From JBBSBL01 sp963735885 (GTDB lineage: Bacteria; Actinomycetota; Thermoleophilia; Solirubrobacterales; Solirubrobacteraceae): a stretch of DNA of 64,000 bases. Shown in pieces: positions 20,489-29,616 of the stretch. The translations under genes and the position numbers were made by a program. The number at the start of each line of letters is the position of its first letter. Within the stretch, counting starts at the first letter, position 1. The stretch spans positions 1 to 64,000 of the forward strand of contig CAVTMP010000004.1 in the NCBI GenBank assembly GCA_963735885.1. Direction: 5' to 3'. The notes under the pieces were generated by a model. The model ran no database searches and was not told where the DNA came from. It saw nothing but the letters and a program-made list of their open reading frames with translations.

Positions 20489-21786
20489 GCGGCCGGGGAG
20501 GCAAGCGCGCCGCGCCGGGCCGGGCCCCGAAACGCGCCCCGAAGGCCCGCGCGGCCAAGCGCCCCGCCCGTCCCGCCCCGATCGAGTACCGCGTGCTGCT
20601 CGTCGCGACGCTCTGCCTGATCGCGTTCGGGGCCGTGATGGTCTACAGCGCGTCCTCGGCGCGCAACCTGCTGGCCGGGAACGGCAACGGCACGCAGTTC
20701 TTCGTGCGGACGGTGATCTTCGGCGGGATCGGCCTCGTCGCGCTGCACGCCGCCGCGCGCGTGCCGCTCGACACCGTGCGCCGGGTCACCCCGCTGCTGC
20801 TCGGCGCGTCCCTCGTGCTCGTCCTCTGCGTGCTCGTCCCGGGCGTGGGGATCGAGGTGAACGGCGCGCGGCGCTGGATCGGCCCGGGCGCGCTCTCCTT
20901 CCAGCCGTCGGAGCTGCTGAAGATCGCCCTCGTGCTCTACGTCGTGGGGTTCTGCACGACGGCGCGCCCGGCGCGGCTGCGGAGCCTGTCGGGGATCATG
21001 CCGATCCTGCTCGCCGTCGGGTCCGGGTGCGTGCTCGTCGCCGCGGAGCCCGACCTCGGCACCGCGATGGTCGTCGCCGGGTCGGTCGCCGCCGTGATGG
21101 TCGTCGCCGGCGTCCCGATCCGCAGCCTGCTCCTGGTGGCCGGCGCCGCGGCGTTCGTCGTCCTGCTGCTCGCGCTCGCCGAGCCCTACCAGCGGGCGCG
21201 GCTCACGTCGTTCCTCAACCCGTGGGCGGACTCCGGCGGGGCGGGCTTCCAGGCCGTGCAGGGGCAGATCGCGCTCGGCTCGGGCGGCATCTTCGGCGTC
21301 GGGCTCGGCGAGTCGGTCCAGAAGGTCTTCTACCTGCCCGAGGCGCACACCGACTTCATCCTCGCGGTGATCGGGGAGGAGCTCGGGCTCGCGGGGATCC
21401 TCGGCGTGATCTCGCTCTACGCGATGGTGCTCTACGGCGGGCTGCGGACGGCCCGCAACGCGCGGGGGCGGTATGCGAAGCTGCTCGCCGCGGGGCTGAC
21501 CTCGATCATCCTGTGCCAGGCGACGCTCAACATCTTCGTCGTGCTCGGGCTCGCCCCGCTGACCGGCGTCCCGCTGCCGCTCGTCTCCTACGGCCCGACG
21601 AACCTGTGCGTGGTCCTCGTCGCGATGGGCCTGCTGCTGAACGTCTCGCGCGGCGGGTCGGCGCATCTGCGCGCGGTGCCGGAGGACCGTGGCCGGCGTG
21701 AGTCGCGCGCGGGTGGCGATCGCGGCGGGCGGGACGGCCGGCCACGTCGGGCCGGCGCTGAGCGTCGCCGACGCGCTGCGGGCTGA
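20485..21786 (+). CDS. ftsW: Septal peptidoglycan polymerase FtsW (SEDS family)
   Basis: This is an intact frame from the ATG at 20485. A basic cytoplasmic tail of about 35 residues is followed by about ten membrane helices. SEDS motifs include VMVYSASSARNL, NGARRWIGPG, FQPSELLKIALV, AEPDLGTAMVV, AVQGQIALGSGGIFGVGLG, and EAHTDFILAVIGEELGL. The last loop reads LPLVSYGPTNL where many homologues have SYGGS. The true C-terminus is unclear. The frame runs to 21786 through a truncated murG copy, but one frame over there is a TGA at 21699-21701 that overlaps that copy's GTG. FtsW polymerises lipid II with ftsI. Confidence 0.92.
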   Translation: MSGRGGKRAAPGRAPKRAPKARAAKRPARPAPIEYRVLLVATLCLIAFGAVMVYSASSARNLLAGNGNGTQFFVRTVIFGGIGLVALHAAARVPLDTVRRVTPLLLGASLVLVLCVLVPGVGIEVNGARRWIGPGALSFQPSELLKIALVLYVVGFCTTARPARLRSLSGIMPILLAVGSGCVLVAAEPDLGTAMVVAGSVAAVMVVAGVPIRSLLLVAGAAAFVVLLLALAEPYQRARLTSFLNPWADSGGAGFQAVQGQIALGSGGIFGVGLGESVQKVFYLPEAHTDFILAVIGEELGLAGILGVISLYAMVLYGGLRTARNARGRYAKLLAAGLTSIILCQATLNIFVVLGLAPLTGVPLPLVSYGPTNLCVVLVAMGLLLNVSRGGSAHLRAVPEDRGRRESRAGGDRGGRDGRPRRAGAERRRRAAG

Positions 21787-21820
21787 GGGCGCCGCGCTCC
21801 TGCTCAGAGGCCGAGGATGA
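21698..21820 (+). pseudogene. Truncated 5' copy of murG (40 codons)
   Basis: From the GTG at 21698 the frame reads VSRARVAIAAGGTAGHVGPA and on for 40 codons to a TGA at 21818. About 85 bases are nearly identical to the start of the full murG at 22490-22575, with a few substitutions (for example HVG here against HVV there). Homology stops after AEGA, and the remainder runs into the toxin gene on the other strand. It is a leftover of a duplication or insertion, and its product would lack both substrate sites. Confidence 0.8.
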
Positions 21821-22121
21821 GCGCGAGGGCGTTGTCGACCGCGCGCAGCTCGCTCGCCTCGAGGCGTCCCGCCGGTCGGCCGAGGCGCTGCGGATCCACC
21901 ACGGTCGTCTGCTCGACGAGGATGCGTGTCTCGCGCTGGTCGGGGGTGATCGTGGGACGGAAGCTCGCCGGCCGGGCACCGGTGGAGGTGGGCGCGACGA
22001 GCGTGGTGCTCAGGTCGAGGAACTCGTCGGCCTGCACGATGACCGCATAGCGAGCGCCGCGTTGCTCGCGCCCCCGCGCGTCGCGGGGTGAGGGCAGACG
22101 GAACACCTCCCCGCGGACCAC
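21804..22121 (-). CDS. PemK/MazF-family toxin (endoribonuclease)
   Basis: On the reverse strand, GTG at 22121 starts a 105-residue protein. Its features are those of PemK/MazF: an N-terminal RGEVF, the EQRGARYAVIVQADEFL strand pair, a TLVAPTSTGARPASF segment, and VEQTTVVDPQRLG. Such toxins cut mRNA when free of their antitoxin. The start lies just beyond the antitoxin stop, so the two genes are coupled. The pair runs against the surrounding cell-wall genes. The C-terminus overlaps the truncated murG copy by 17 bases. Confidence 0.85.
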   Translation of the reverse strand: MVRGEVFRLPSPRDARGREQRGARYAVIVQADEFLDLSTTLVAPTSTGARPASFRPTITPDQRETRILVEQTTVVDPQRLGRPAGRLEASELRAVDNALALILGL

Positions 22122-22122
22122 G

Positions 22123-22368
22123 TCAGGCGGACGACCGTGGCGCCAGCTCGGCCATCTGCTCCCGGACGATGCGCATCTCCTCGCGGTCCGCCTCGTCGGC
22201 CGCCACGCGCCGCACCTCCTCGCGGATCGCCGAGCGGACTCGCCGGCGCGCCGCGGCCTCGCGCAACGCCGTGCGCACCGCCTCGGAATCGGTCATGCCG
22301 CCGGCGCGGACCACGTCGAGCGCCGCGGCGGAGGCGTCGTCGAGGCGAACGTGAAGCGACCGGGGCAC
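22123..22368 (-). CDS. Ribbon-helix-helix-like antitoxin
   Basis: This is an 81-residue protein from GTG at 22368 (reverse strand). It opens with a beta strand and two helices of ribbon-helix-helix character (RSLHVRLDDASAAALDVV, then MTDSEAVRTALREAAARRR) and continues as a charged helix (IREEVRRVAADEADREEMRI) suited to wrapping the toxin. The gene precedes the PemK/MazF toxin in the usual antitoxin-toxin order. A 19-bp perfect palindrome 11 bases upstream is a likely operator. The family assignment of the DNA-binding domain is by pattern only. Confidence 0.75.
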   Translation of the reverse strand: MPRSLHVRLDDASAAALDVVRAGGMTDSEAVRTALREAAARRRVRSAIREEVRRVAADEADREEMRIVREQMAELAPRSSA

Positions 22369-22378
22369 GAGCGAGAAC

Positions 22379-22397
22379 GTAGCACGAATCGTGCTAC
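22379..22397. promoter_or_regulatory. 19-bp palindromic operator of the toxin-antitoxin pair
   Basis: GTAGCACGA-A-TCGTGCTAC is a perfect inverted repeat with nine-base arms around one base. It lies 10 bases upstream of the antitoxin start, where antitoxins of this class normally bind to repress their own operon. Its AT content is higher than its surroundings. Confidence 0.7.
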
Positions 22398-22408
22398 GAA
22401 AGGCGGAC

Positions 22409-22489
22409 GATCGCGGAGGAGCTCGGCTGTGCGAAGCTGCTCGCCGGGCTGACGTCCTGTGCCAGGCGACGCTGAACATCTTCGTCGTG
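22409..22489 (+). pseudogene. Degenerate remnant of ftsW 3' region
   Basis: Bases 22409-22428 match ftsW 21369-21389 (around EELG), and 22430-22489 match ftsW 21474-21543 (around the AKLLA to NIFVV segment) with small deletions and substitutions. The intervening ftsW sequence is missing. The block leads straight into the full murG. Together with the truncated murG copy at 21698, it shows that the ftsW-murG boundary exists twice, on either side of the toxin-antitoxin pair. Confidence 0.8.
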
Positions 22490-22494
22490 CGCGG

Positions 22495-23571
22495 GTGGCG
22501 ATCGCGGCGGGCGGGACGGCCGGCCACGTCGTGCCGGCGCTGAGCGTCGCCGACGCGCTGCGGGCCGAGGGCGCCGAGGTCGTGTTCGTCGGCGGCGGGC
22601 GCGCGGAGGCGTCGCTCGTCCCGGCCGCCGGCTATCGGCTCCGTCGCATCCGCGCCGAGGGGCTCTCCCGGTCGAACCCGCTGCGCGCCGCGCGCGCGCT
22701 CGCCGTGAGCGCGCGCGGGGTGGGGGAGGCCCGGCGCGTCCTGGCGGACGAGCGGATCGACGTCGTGCTCGGCGCCGGCGGCTACGTCGCGGGATCCGCC
22801 GGGCTCGCCGCGGTCAGCCGGCGGATCCCGCTCGTGCTCGCCGAGGCCGACAGCCACCTCGGCCTGAGCAACCGGGCGCTCGCCCGCTTCGCCGCGCGCG
22901 TGTGCCTGGCGTTCCCGATCGCCGGGCGATCGGGGCCGCGCTTCGTGGTCACCGGGCGGCCGGTCCCGCCGCCGGCGACGGATCGGGCGGCGGCGCGGGA
23001 GCGCTTCGGGATCGCGCCGGAGGCGAGGTGCGTGCTCGTGTTCGGCGGCTCGCTCGGCGCGCGAACGGTCAACGAGGCGGCGGTCGCGGGGCTCGCGGGG
23101 CTGCCGGCCGACGTGGAGGTGATCCACGCCGCCGGGGAGCGCGACCTGCCGGGGCTGGTGGCGCCCGGTCCGCGCTACCACCTGCACGGGTTCGTCCGGC
23201 GCTTCGGCGAGGCGCTGTGCGCGAGCGACCTCGTCGTGGCGCGCGCCGGCGGCTCGGTGTTCGAGATCGCCGCCTCGGGACGTCCGGCGATCCTCGTCCC
23301 CTACCCGCACGCGAGCGCGGACCACCAGGCGGAGAACGCCCGCTGGATGGAGCGGACCGGCGCCGCGGTGGTCATCGCCGACGCCGATCTCAGCGCCGAG
23401 CGCCTGGGCCGCGAGGTCGGCGCGCTGCTCGCCGATGGCGAGCGGTTGGCGGCGATGGCGCGGGCCTCGGCGGCCCTGGCGCGGCCGAACGCGGCGCGGG
23501 ACGTCGCGGCGGAGGTCCTGGCGGCGGCAGGGCGTCAGGGGAAGGGTGGCCCGGACCGGTTCAGCAGGTAG
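22495..23571 (+). CDS. murG: UDP-GlcNAc:undecaprenyl-PP-MurNAc-pentapeptide transferase
   Basis: The frame is intact, about 358 residues from GTG 22495. A longer start at GTG 22459 would translate part of the ftsW remnant. MurG signatures are present: the N-terminal glycine loop AIAAGGTAGHVVPAL, GAGGYVAGSAGL, FGGSLGARTVNE, and the sugar-binding ARAGGSVFEIAASGRPAILV with PHASADHQAENA. It makes lipid II from lipid I at the inner membrane face. The normal upstream context was replaced when the toxin-antitoxin pair entered, so its expression signals may have changed. Its last 37 bases overlap the 3' end of the reverse-strand FG-GAP gene. Confidence 0.92.
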   Translation: MAIAAGGTAGHVVPALSVADALRAEGAEVVFVGGGRAEASLVPAAGYRLRRIRAEGLSRSNPLRAARALAVSARGVGEARRVLADERIDVVLGAGGYVAGSAGLAAVSRRIPLVLAEADSHLGLSNRALARFAARVCLAFPIAGRSGPRFVVTGRPVPPPATDRAAARERFGIAPEARCVLVFGGSLGARTVNEAAVAGLAGLPADVEVIHAAGERDLPGLVAPGPRYHLHGFVRRFGEALCASDLVVARAGGSVFEIAASGRPAILVPYPHASADHQAENARWMERTGAAVVIADADLSAERLGREVGALLADGERLAAMARASAALARPNAARDVAAEVLAAAGRQGKGGPDRFSR

Positions 23572-24778
23572 GTGGTCTGGGCGTAGTTCTCGCTGCTGTT
23601 CGGGACGAGGAGATCGGGCTTGGCGTCGCCGTCGATCGGGCCGAACGCGAGGTCCGTCGGGGCGGCCCCGACGTTGGCGTCGATCTGGTCGATGCCGCTG
23701 CCCGACACGAACGTCCCGTCGCCCTTGCCGGTGAACAGCGCGACCTGGCCGGGGCCGGCGGCGGCGACCGCGAGATCCCCCTTCCCGTCGCCGTCGAGGT
23801 CGCGGACGACCGCCGCCTTCGGGCCGGCGGGCGGGGTGACCGTGGTGATCCCGCCCCCCGCGCCGAACCCGGAGAAGCCGGGGGCGCAGGCCGTCCCCCC
23901 GCCCTTGAGCAGCGCCACCTGACCGTCGTCGCGCACGGCGGCGAGGTCGACGCCGGTGTCGCCGTCCAGGCGGCCGGCGCCGAGGGCCGTGTAGCGACGG
24001 GACGCGTCGAGCACGGGCGGCCCCGCCAGGCACCCGCCGGAGCCCGATCCGCCCCCGATCCAGCCGATGTCACCGAACGACCCGATGCCGGTCATGATCT
24101 GGACACCGAGCACGAGCTCGTCCGCTCCCGCCCCGTCGAGGTTCGCCGCGCTCATCGAGGTGGCTCCCGTCACGGCACACAGCACGTAGATGCCGCACGG
24201 ATCGAGCAGCGTCCCCCGGAAGCTCGAGGTCTGGCCGGCGCCGAAGCCGCCCGTGCCATCGCCGGGAAAGACCGTCGCGCCCACGGCGAGACCGACCTGA
24301 TGGTCGACGGCGACGTCCTGCTTGCCGTCGCCGTTGAAGTCGCCGACGGCCATGAACGACCGCCCGGGGTTGGTGATCGTGGCCTTGTCGTCCTCGTGGA
24401 GGCCCCCGCTGTTGCCGCCGGAGGGGGCGCTGCCGAAGTAGACGGTGACTCCGTCGTCGGAGAGCACGGCGACGTCGTCGATGCTGTCGGCGTTGAAGCG
24501 GGCGGTGCGCACGATCTTGGTGGGGCTGCCGACGAGGATCTCGGACCCGTAGCCGAGCGATCCGCCGCCGCCCTGGTCGGTGATCGAGCCGCGCGGTCCG
24601 GTGGCGACGAGCGCGTTCGGGATGCCGTCGCCGTTGACGTCGCCGAAGGCGACCGACTGGGCTCGCCCGGATCCGTACTCCGAGCCCAGGGCATGGTGCT
24701 GGGCCGGGTCGAACGCGGCACACCCGAGAGCAGCAACGATGTCGCGAGGACCACTGCGAGGCAAGCGGGGCGCGCCAC
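23535..24778 (-). CDS. FG-GAP/VCBS beta-propeller lipoprotein (one frameshift)
   Basis: On the reverse strand, GTG at 24778 starts a signal peptide (VARPACLAVVLATSLLLSG) that runs into a lipobox cysteine (LSGCAAFD) if one missing G near 24724 is restored. The mature part, about 390 residues, holds seven FG-GAP-like blades: DVNGDGIPN, ARFNADSIDD, DFNGDGKQD, ANLDGAGADE, GRLDGDTGVD, RDLDGDGKGD and GPIDGDAKPD. Most have the calcium-binding DxDGD pattern. A seven-bladed, surface-anchored propeller is inferred. Ligand and role are unknown. It points against the cell-wall operon and separates murG from murC. Confidence 0.8.
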
Positions 24779-24917
24779 GGCTGCTGCCTTTCGCGCACGG
24801 CCTCCGTGCCTGGAGAGCGACTGGCCGAGCGTATCCCCGCAGCGAGAGCGCGTCAACCTTGCGCACCCGCCGCCTGCGGCGGGGTCCACCGGCCGCGCCG
24901 GTCAATACCCTCGCGGG

Positions 24918-26269
24918 GTGGGCGCGGCTGACGACTGGAGCGGGCGGAGCCTGCATTTCGTCGGCATCGGCGGCGCCGGTATGAGCGGCCTGGCGCTGAT
25001 CGCGCACGCGCTCGGGGCGCGGGTCACGGGATCGGACCGAGCGCCCGGGCCGTACCTCGAGCGGCTGCGCGCCGCCGGGATCGAGCCGGCCATCGGCCAC
25101 GACGCCCGCCAACGTCCCCGAGGGCGGCCGAGGTCGTCTTCTCGACCGCGATCGCGCCGGACAACCCGGAGCGGGTGGCCGGCCGCGAGCGCGGCCTCCG
25201 CGAGCTCCACCGCGCCGACCTGCTCGCCGAGCTCACGCGCCTGCGTCGCACGATCGCCGTGACGGGCACGCACGGCAAGACGACGACGAGCGCATGATCG
25301 TCGCACGTCCTCCGCGGGCTGTGGCGTCGATCCGGCCTACGTCGTCGGCGGCGAGGTCCGCTCGACGGGCACGAACGCGGCCTGGGGGGCGGGGGAGTGG
25401 CTCGTGGTCGAGGCCGACGAGTCCGACCGCTCGCTGCTCAAGCTCGCCCCCGAGATCGCGGTCGTGACGAACGCCGAGCTCGACCACCACGCGACCTACG
25501 GCTCGCGCGCGGAGCTCGACGCGACCTTCCGCGCCTTCCTCGGCGCGGTCGCGCGACGGCGGTCGTCTGGGACCGCCCGGCGCTGCTCGCGCTGGTCGCC
25601 GGACGGCGTCGAGACCGTCCCCTACGACGCGCCGGACGCCCAGCCTGCACCCCGGGCGGCGTGGCGCTTCCGCTGGCGCGAGCACGAGGTCGCGCTGCGC
25701 GGTGCCCGGCGCCCACAACGCGCTCAACGCGGCCGGCGCGCTCGAGGCGGCGCTGCCTCGCGGGCGCGGACCCGGCGGCGGCGGCGGCGGCGCTCGCGGA
25801 CTTCCAGGGCGCCGGCCGCCGCTTCGAGCCGCTCGGCGCGCACGCCGGCGGGCGCGCGCGTCTACGACGACTACGCCCATCACCCGACCGAGGTGCGCGC
25901 GACGATCGAGGCCGCGCGCACCTCGCGCCCGCGGCCGCGTCGTCGCCGCGTTCCAGCCGCACCTCTACTCGCGGACGGCCGCGCTCGCACCGCGAGTTCG
26001 GCGCCGCGCTCGCGCAGGCGGACGTCGCGGTGGTGCTCGACGTCTACCCGGCGCGCGAGCGCGCCGAGGACCACCCGGGGGTCGAGCGGCCTGCTCGTCG
26101 CCGAGGCGGCGGCCGACGCCGCCGCGCGGGCGGCCGGTCGCGTGGATGCCGAGCTTCGCCGCCGCCGAGGCGTTCCTGCGCGGGACGCTGCGCGCCGGCG
26201 ACCTCGTGCCTCGTGCTGGGCGCCGGCGACGTCGACGCGCTCGGCCGCGCGCCTGGTGGCGGGCGGGCC

Positions 26270-26273
<4 letters not shown>
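24918..26273 (+). CDS. murC: UDP-N-acetylmuramate:L-alanine ligase (many frameshifts)
   Basis: The GTG at 24918 begins with the dinucleotide-like loop LHFVGIGGAGMSGLALIAH. Further motifs are VVFSTAIAPDNPE, the ATP loop VTGTHGKTTT, AYVVGGEVRSTGTNA, EADESDRSLLKL and DDYAHHPTEVRATIEAAR. It attaches L-alanine to UDP-MurNAc, the first Mur ligase step. At least ten single-base shifts between 25110 and 26260 scatter the gene over all three frames, the worst case in the window. The stop overlaps murB. It is separated from murG by the FG-GAP gene and a 139-bp gap, so it may have its own promoter. Confidence 0.85.
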
Positions 26274-27205
<932 letters not shown>

Positions 27206-27209
<4 letters not shown>

Positions 27210-28152
27210 GCGCGGTCGGCTCCGCCCCGCGGCGGGCCGCCGGGCGGCTCGCCGCCCTGCGCCCGCGCCGACCCCGCCGGCGCACCGTGGTGCTGCTCGC
27301 CCTGCTCGCCGCCCTCCTCGCGGGCGGCTGGCTGTGGCTGCGCGACTCCTCGCTCGTCGCCGTGCAGCAGGTCGAGGTCACGCGGCCTGCGCGGCGCCGG
27401 CGTCCCAGGCCGCCGCGACGGCGCTGCGCGACGCCGCGCGCACGATGACCACGCTGGACGTGCGACGCGGCCCGCCTGCGCCGCGTCGCCGCGGCGTTCC
27501 CCGCCGTGCGCGAGATCCGCATCACCGCCCACTTCCCGCACGGCCTCGACATCGTCGCCGTGCCGCACGTGCCGGTCGCTGCCGTCGTGGCGGGCGGGAA
27601 GCCGCTCGCGGTGGCCGGCGACGGCACCCTGCTGCCGCCAGGCCTCGGCCGCCCGCCTGCCCCCGGTCGCGGCTGCGCAGCGCGCCGGCCGGCCGCGCGC
27701 CTGCGACGCCTCGGCCGCCCGGACGGTGGTCGCGGCGCTCGCCGCCGCTCCGGGCGCGCTGCGGACGCGGCTCGCGAGCGGCAGCCTCACCCGGGACGCA
27801 CGGGCTCGTGATCACGCTGCGGTCGGGCCCGACCCTCTACTTCGGCGACGCCCGGACGGGCTCGGCGCGAAGTGGGCGGCGGCCACCCGGGTGCTCGCCG
27901 ACCCCGCGAGCGCGGGGGCCGCCTACGTCGACGTCAGCGCGCCACAGCGGCCGGCGGTCGGCGGCCTGACGCGGCGGCGCGATGCCCGGCGACGCCGTGG
28001 CCGGCTTCGCGCCGCCGGCGGCGGACCGGGACCGGCACCGGGGCCTCGACGCCGGCGGCGGACGGCAGGGGCCGGAGCCTCGACGCCCGCGGGGGCGGGC
28101 GGCCCCGCCGGGGCCGCATCGACGACGGCTCCGCACGGCCGGCGGCCAGTAG
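27206..28152 (+). CDS. ftsQ: FtsQ-like division protein with POTRA domain (frameshifted)
   Basis: A basic N-terminus is followed by a transmembrane helix (VVLLALLAALLAGGWLWL) and then a POTRA-like segment starting SLVAVQQVEVTG. That segment continues in other frames as ATALRDAARTMTTLD and RRVAAAFPAVREIRITAHFP, typical for FtsQ/DivIB. The C-terminal part ends in a Pro/Gly/Ala-rich tail. No standard start codon is clear near the murB stop. CTG at 27206 is in frame, so the start is unresolved. Multiple shifts occur between 27390 and 27990. FtsQ links FtsL to other divisome proteins in the periplasm. Confidence 0.72.
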
Positions 28153-28263
28153 GCCGCTCACCCTAAGGCTCGACTCGAGGTTGAGCCCACTCTCGGCGGC
28201 AACCGTCCGAGGGCTGTCGAGACTTCGACGATCTGCAACGGCGCTTGCGGATCGGGACCCGGG

Positions 28264-28291
28264 TTGACTTCGCGCCGATGCCTCGCATAAC
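28264..28291 (+). promoter_or_regulatory. Promoter candidate for ftsZ
   Basis: TTGACT (28264-28269) matches a sigma-70 type -35 at five of six positions. After 16-17 bases, CATAAC (28286-28291) gives a reasonable -10. It lies about 75 bases upstream of the ftsZ ATG in a 212-bp gap after ftsQ. ftsZ therefore probably has its own promoter and a real leader, unlike many genes in this window. Confidence 0.55.
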
Positions 28292-28364
28292 GTGCGCAAA
28301 CTCCCACTCCGGGCGGATTGCAGCGGAAAACGCTCAACGCTAACTCAAGGGTCGGACGGTTCAC

Positions 28365-29459
28365 ATGGAGAGCGGCAGCTACCTCGCAGTCATCAAGGTC
28401 GTCGGCGTCGGCGGCGGCGGCACGAACGCGGTCAACCGCATGGTCGACGCCGGCCTGCGCGGCGTCGAGTTCATCGCCGCGAACACCGACGCGCAGGCGC
28501 TCGCGATGTGCGACGCCGACATCAAGCTGAACATCGGCCACGAGCTCACCAAGGGCCTCGGCGCGGGCGCCGAACCCGGACGTCGGCCACGGCGCGGCCG
28601 CCGAGTCGCGCGACGACATCAAGGAGGCGCTCAAGGGCGCGGACATGGTGTTCGTCACCGCCGGCGAGGGCGGCGGCACCGGCACCGGCGCCGCGCCGGT
28701 GATCGCCGAGATCGCCAAGAACGAGATCGGCGCGCTCACCGTCGGCGTCGTCACGCGGCCGTTCTCCTTCGAGGGCGCGCAGCGCGACGCAGGCCGCCGA
28801 GGACGGCATCGCAGCAAGCTGCGCGAGCACGTCGACACGCTGATCGTGATCCCGAACGAGAAGCTGCTGGCGATCGTCGAGCGCCGCACGACGATCCTCG
28901 AGGCCTTCCGCGAGGCCGACAACGTCCTGCGCCAGGGCGTGCAGGGCATCACCGACCTGATCACGATCCCCGGCCTGATCAACCTCGACTTCGCCGACGT
29001 CCGCACGATCATGCACGACGCCGGCACCGCGCTGATGGGCATCGGCACGGCGGCCGGCGAGAGCCGCTCGGCGGAGGCCGCCAAGGTCGCGATCTCCTCG
29101 CCGCTGCTCGAGGAGTCGGTCGAGGGCGCGACGGGCATCCTGCTCAACATCACCGGCGGGCAGGACCTCGGGCTCTTCGAGGTCAACGAGGCCGCGGAGA
29201 TCGTCTCCAGCGCCGCCGACGCGCAACTCGAACATCATCTTCGGCGCCGTCATCGACGAGGACATGGGCGACGACGTCCGCGTCACGGTCATCGCGACCG
29301 GGCTTCGACCACGGCTCGCGCCCGGCCGCAGCGGCGCCCGCGAGGCGACCCGGGCCCGCCGCCGCGACCGCGACGTCACGCTCGACGACCGCCAGCGCAT
29401 CATCGCTGGAGATCGCCGACGACGACATCGACATCCCGTCGTTCCTGCGGGACGACTGA
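28365..29459 (+). CDS. ftsZ: Cell division GTPase FtsZ (frameshifted)
   Basis: The ATG at 28365 opens IKVVGVGGGGTNAVNRMVDA. The tubulin signature GEGGGTGTGAAPVIA, the segment RPFSFEGAQR and the T7-loop region NLDFADVRTIM follow. The tail ends in IADDDIDIPSFLRDD, the conserved peptide that binds FtsA or other tethers. Indels near 28572, 28791, 28813, 29226 and 29301 break the frame. FtsZ forms the division ring in the cytoplasm. Its C-terminal linker is Ala/Pro-rich. The glycine cleavage genes follow instead of the more usual sepF or yggS. Confidence 0.93.
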   Translation: MESGSYLAVIKVVGVGGGGTNAVNRMVDAGLRGVEFIAANTDAQALAMCDADIKLNIGHELTKGLGAGAEPGRRPRRGRRVARRHQGGAQGRGHGVRHRRRGRRHRHRRRAGDRRDRQERDRRAHRRRRHAAVLLRGRAARRRPPRTASQQAARARRHADRDPEREAAGDRRAPHDDPRGLPRGRQRPAPGRAGHHRPDHDPRPDQPRLRRRPHDHARRRHRADGHRHGGRREPLGGGRQGRDLLAAARGVGRGRDGHPAQHHRRAGPRALRGQRGRGDRLQRRRRATRTSSSAPSSTRTWATTSASRSSRPGFDHGSRPAAAAPARRPGPAAATATSRSTTASASSLEIADDDIDIPSFLRDD

Positions 29460-29602
29460 GGCGGGTCGCCCGGGGCGGCGCGCGGCGCGCCGCGCCGGCC
29501 GCGGGACGGGTCCGGACGCCGGAGCATCCCACGCGCGGGAGCCCCTGCCGTGCGGGGTCCCGCGGCCCGCCGCAACGCCGCTGCCGGCGCCCATCCGGTT
29601 GG

Positions 29603-29608
29603 TAGTGT
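29603..29608 (+). promoter_or_regulatory. -10-like TAGTGT before gcvT
   Basis: TAGTGT ends eight bases before the GTG start of gcvT, in the 157-bp gap after ftsZ. The spacing fits transcription starting at the start codon, as in other genes of this window. Confidence 0.35.
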
Positions 29609-29616
29609 GGCCCGCC

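Noticed and set aside
22459..22494. Upstream GTG as the murG start
   Set aside because: These 12 codons come from the ftsW remnant in a shifted frame and have no counterpart in MurG proteins. Kept only as an alternative start.
24779..24917. Extension of the FG-GAP gene upstream to about 25112
   Set aside because: The reverse frame stays open, but the added residues are opposite murC and lack a signal peptide. The signal peptide and lipobox at 24778 give a better start.
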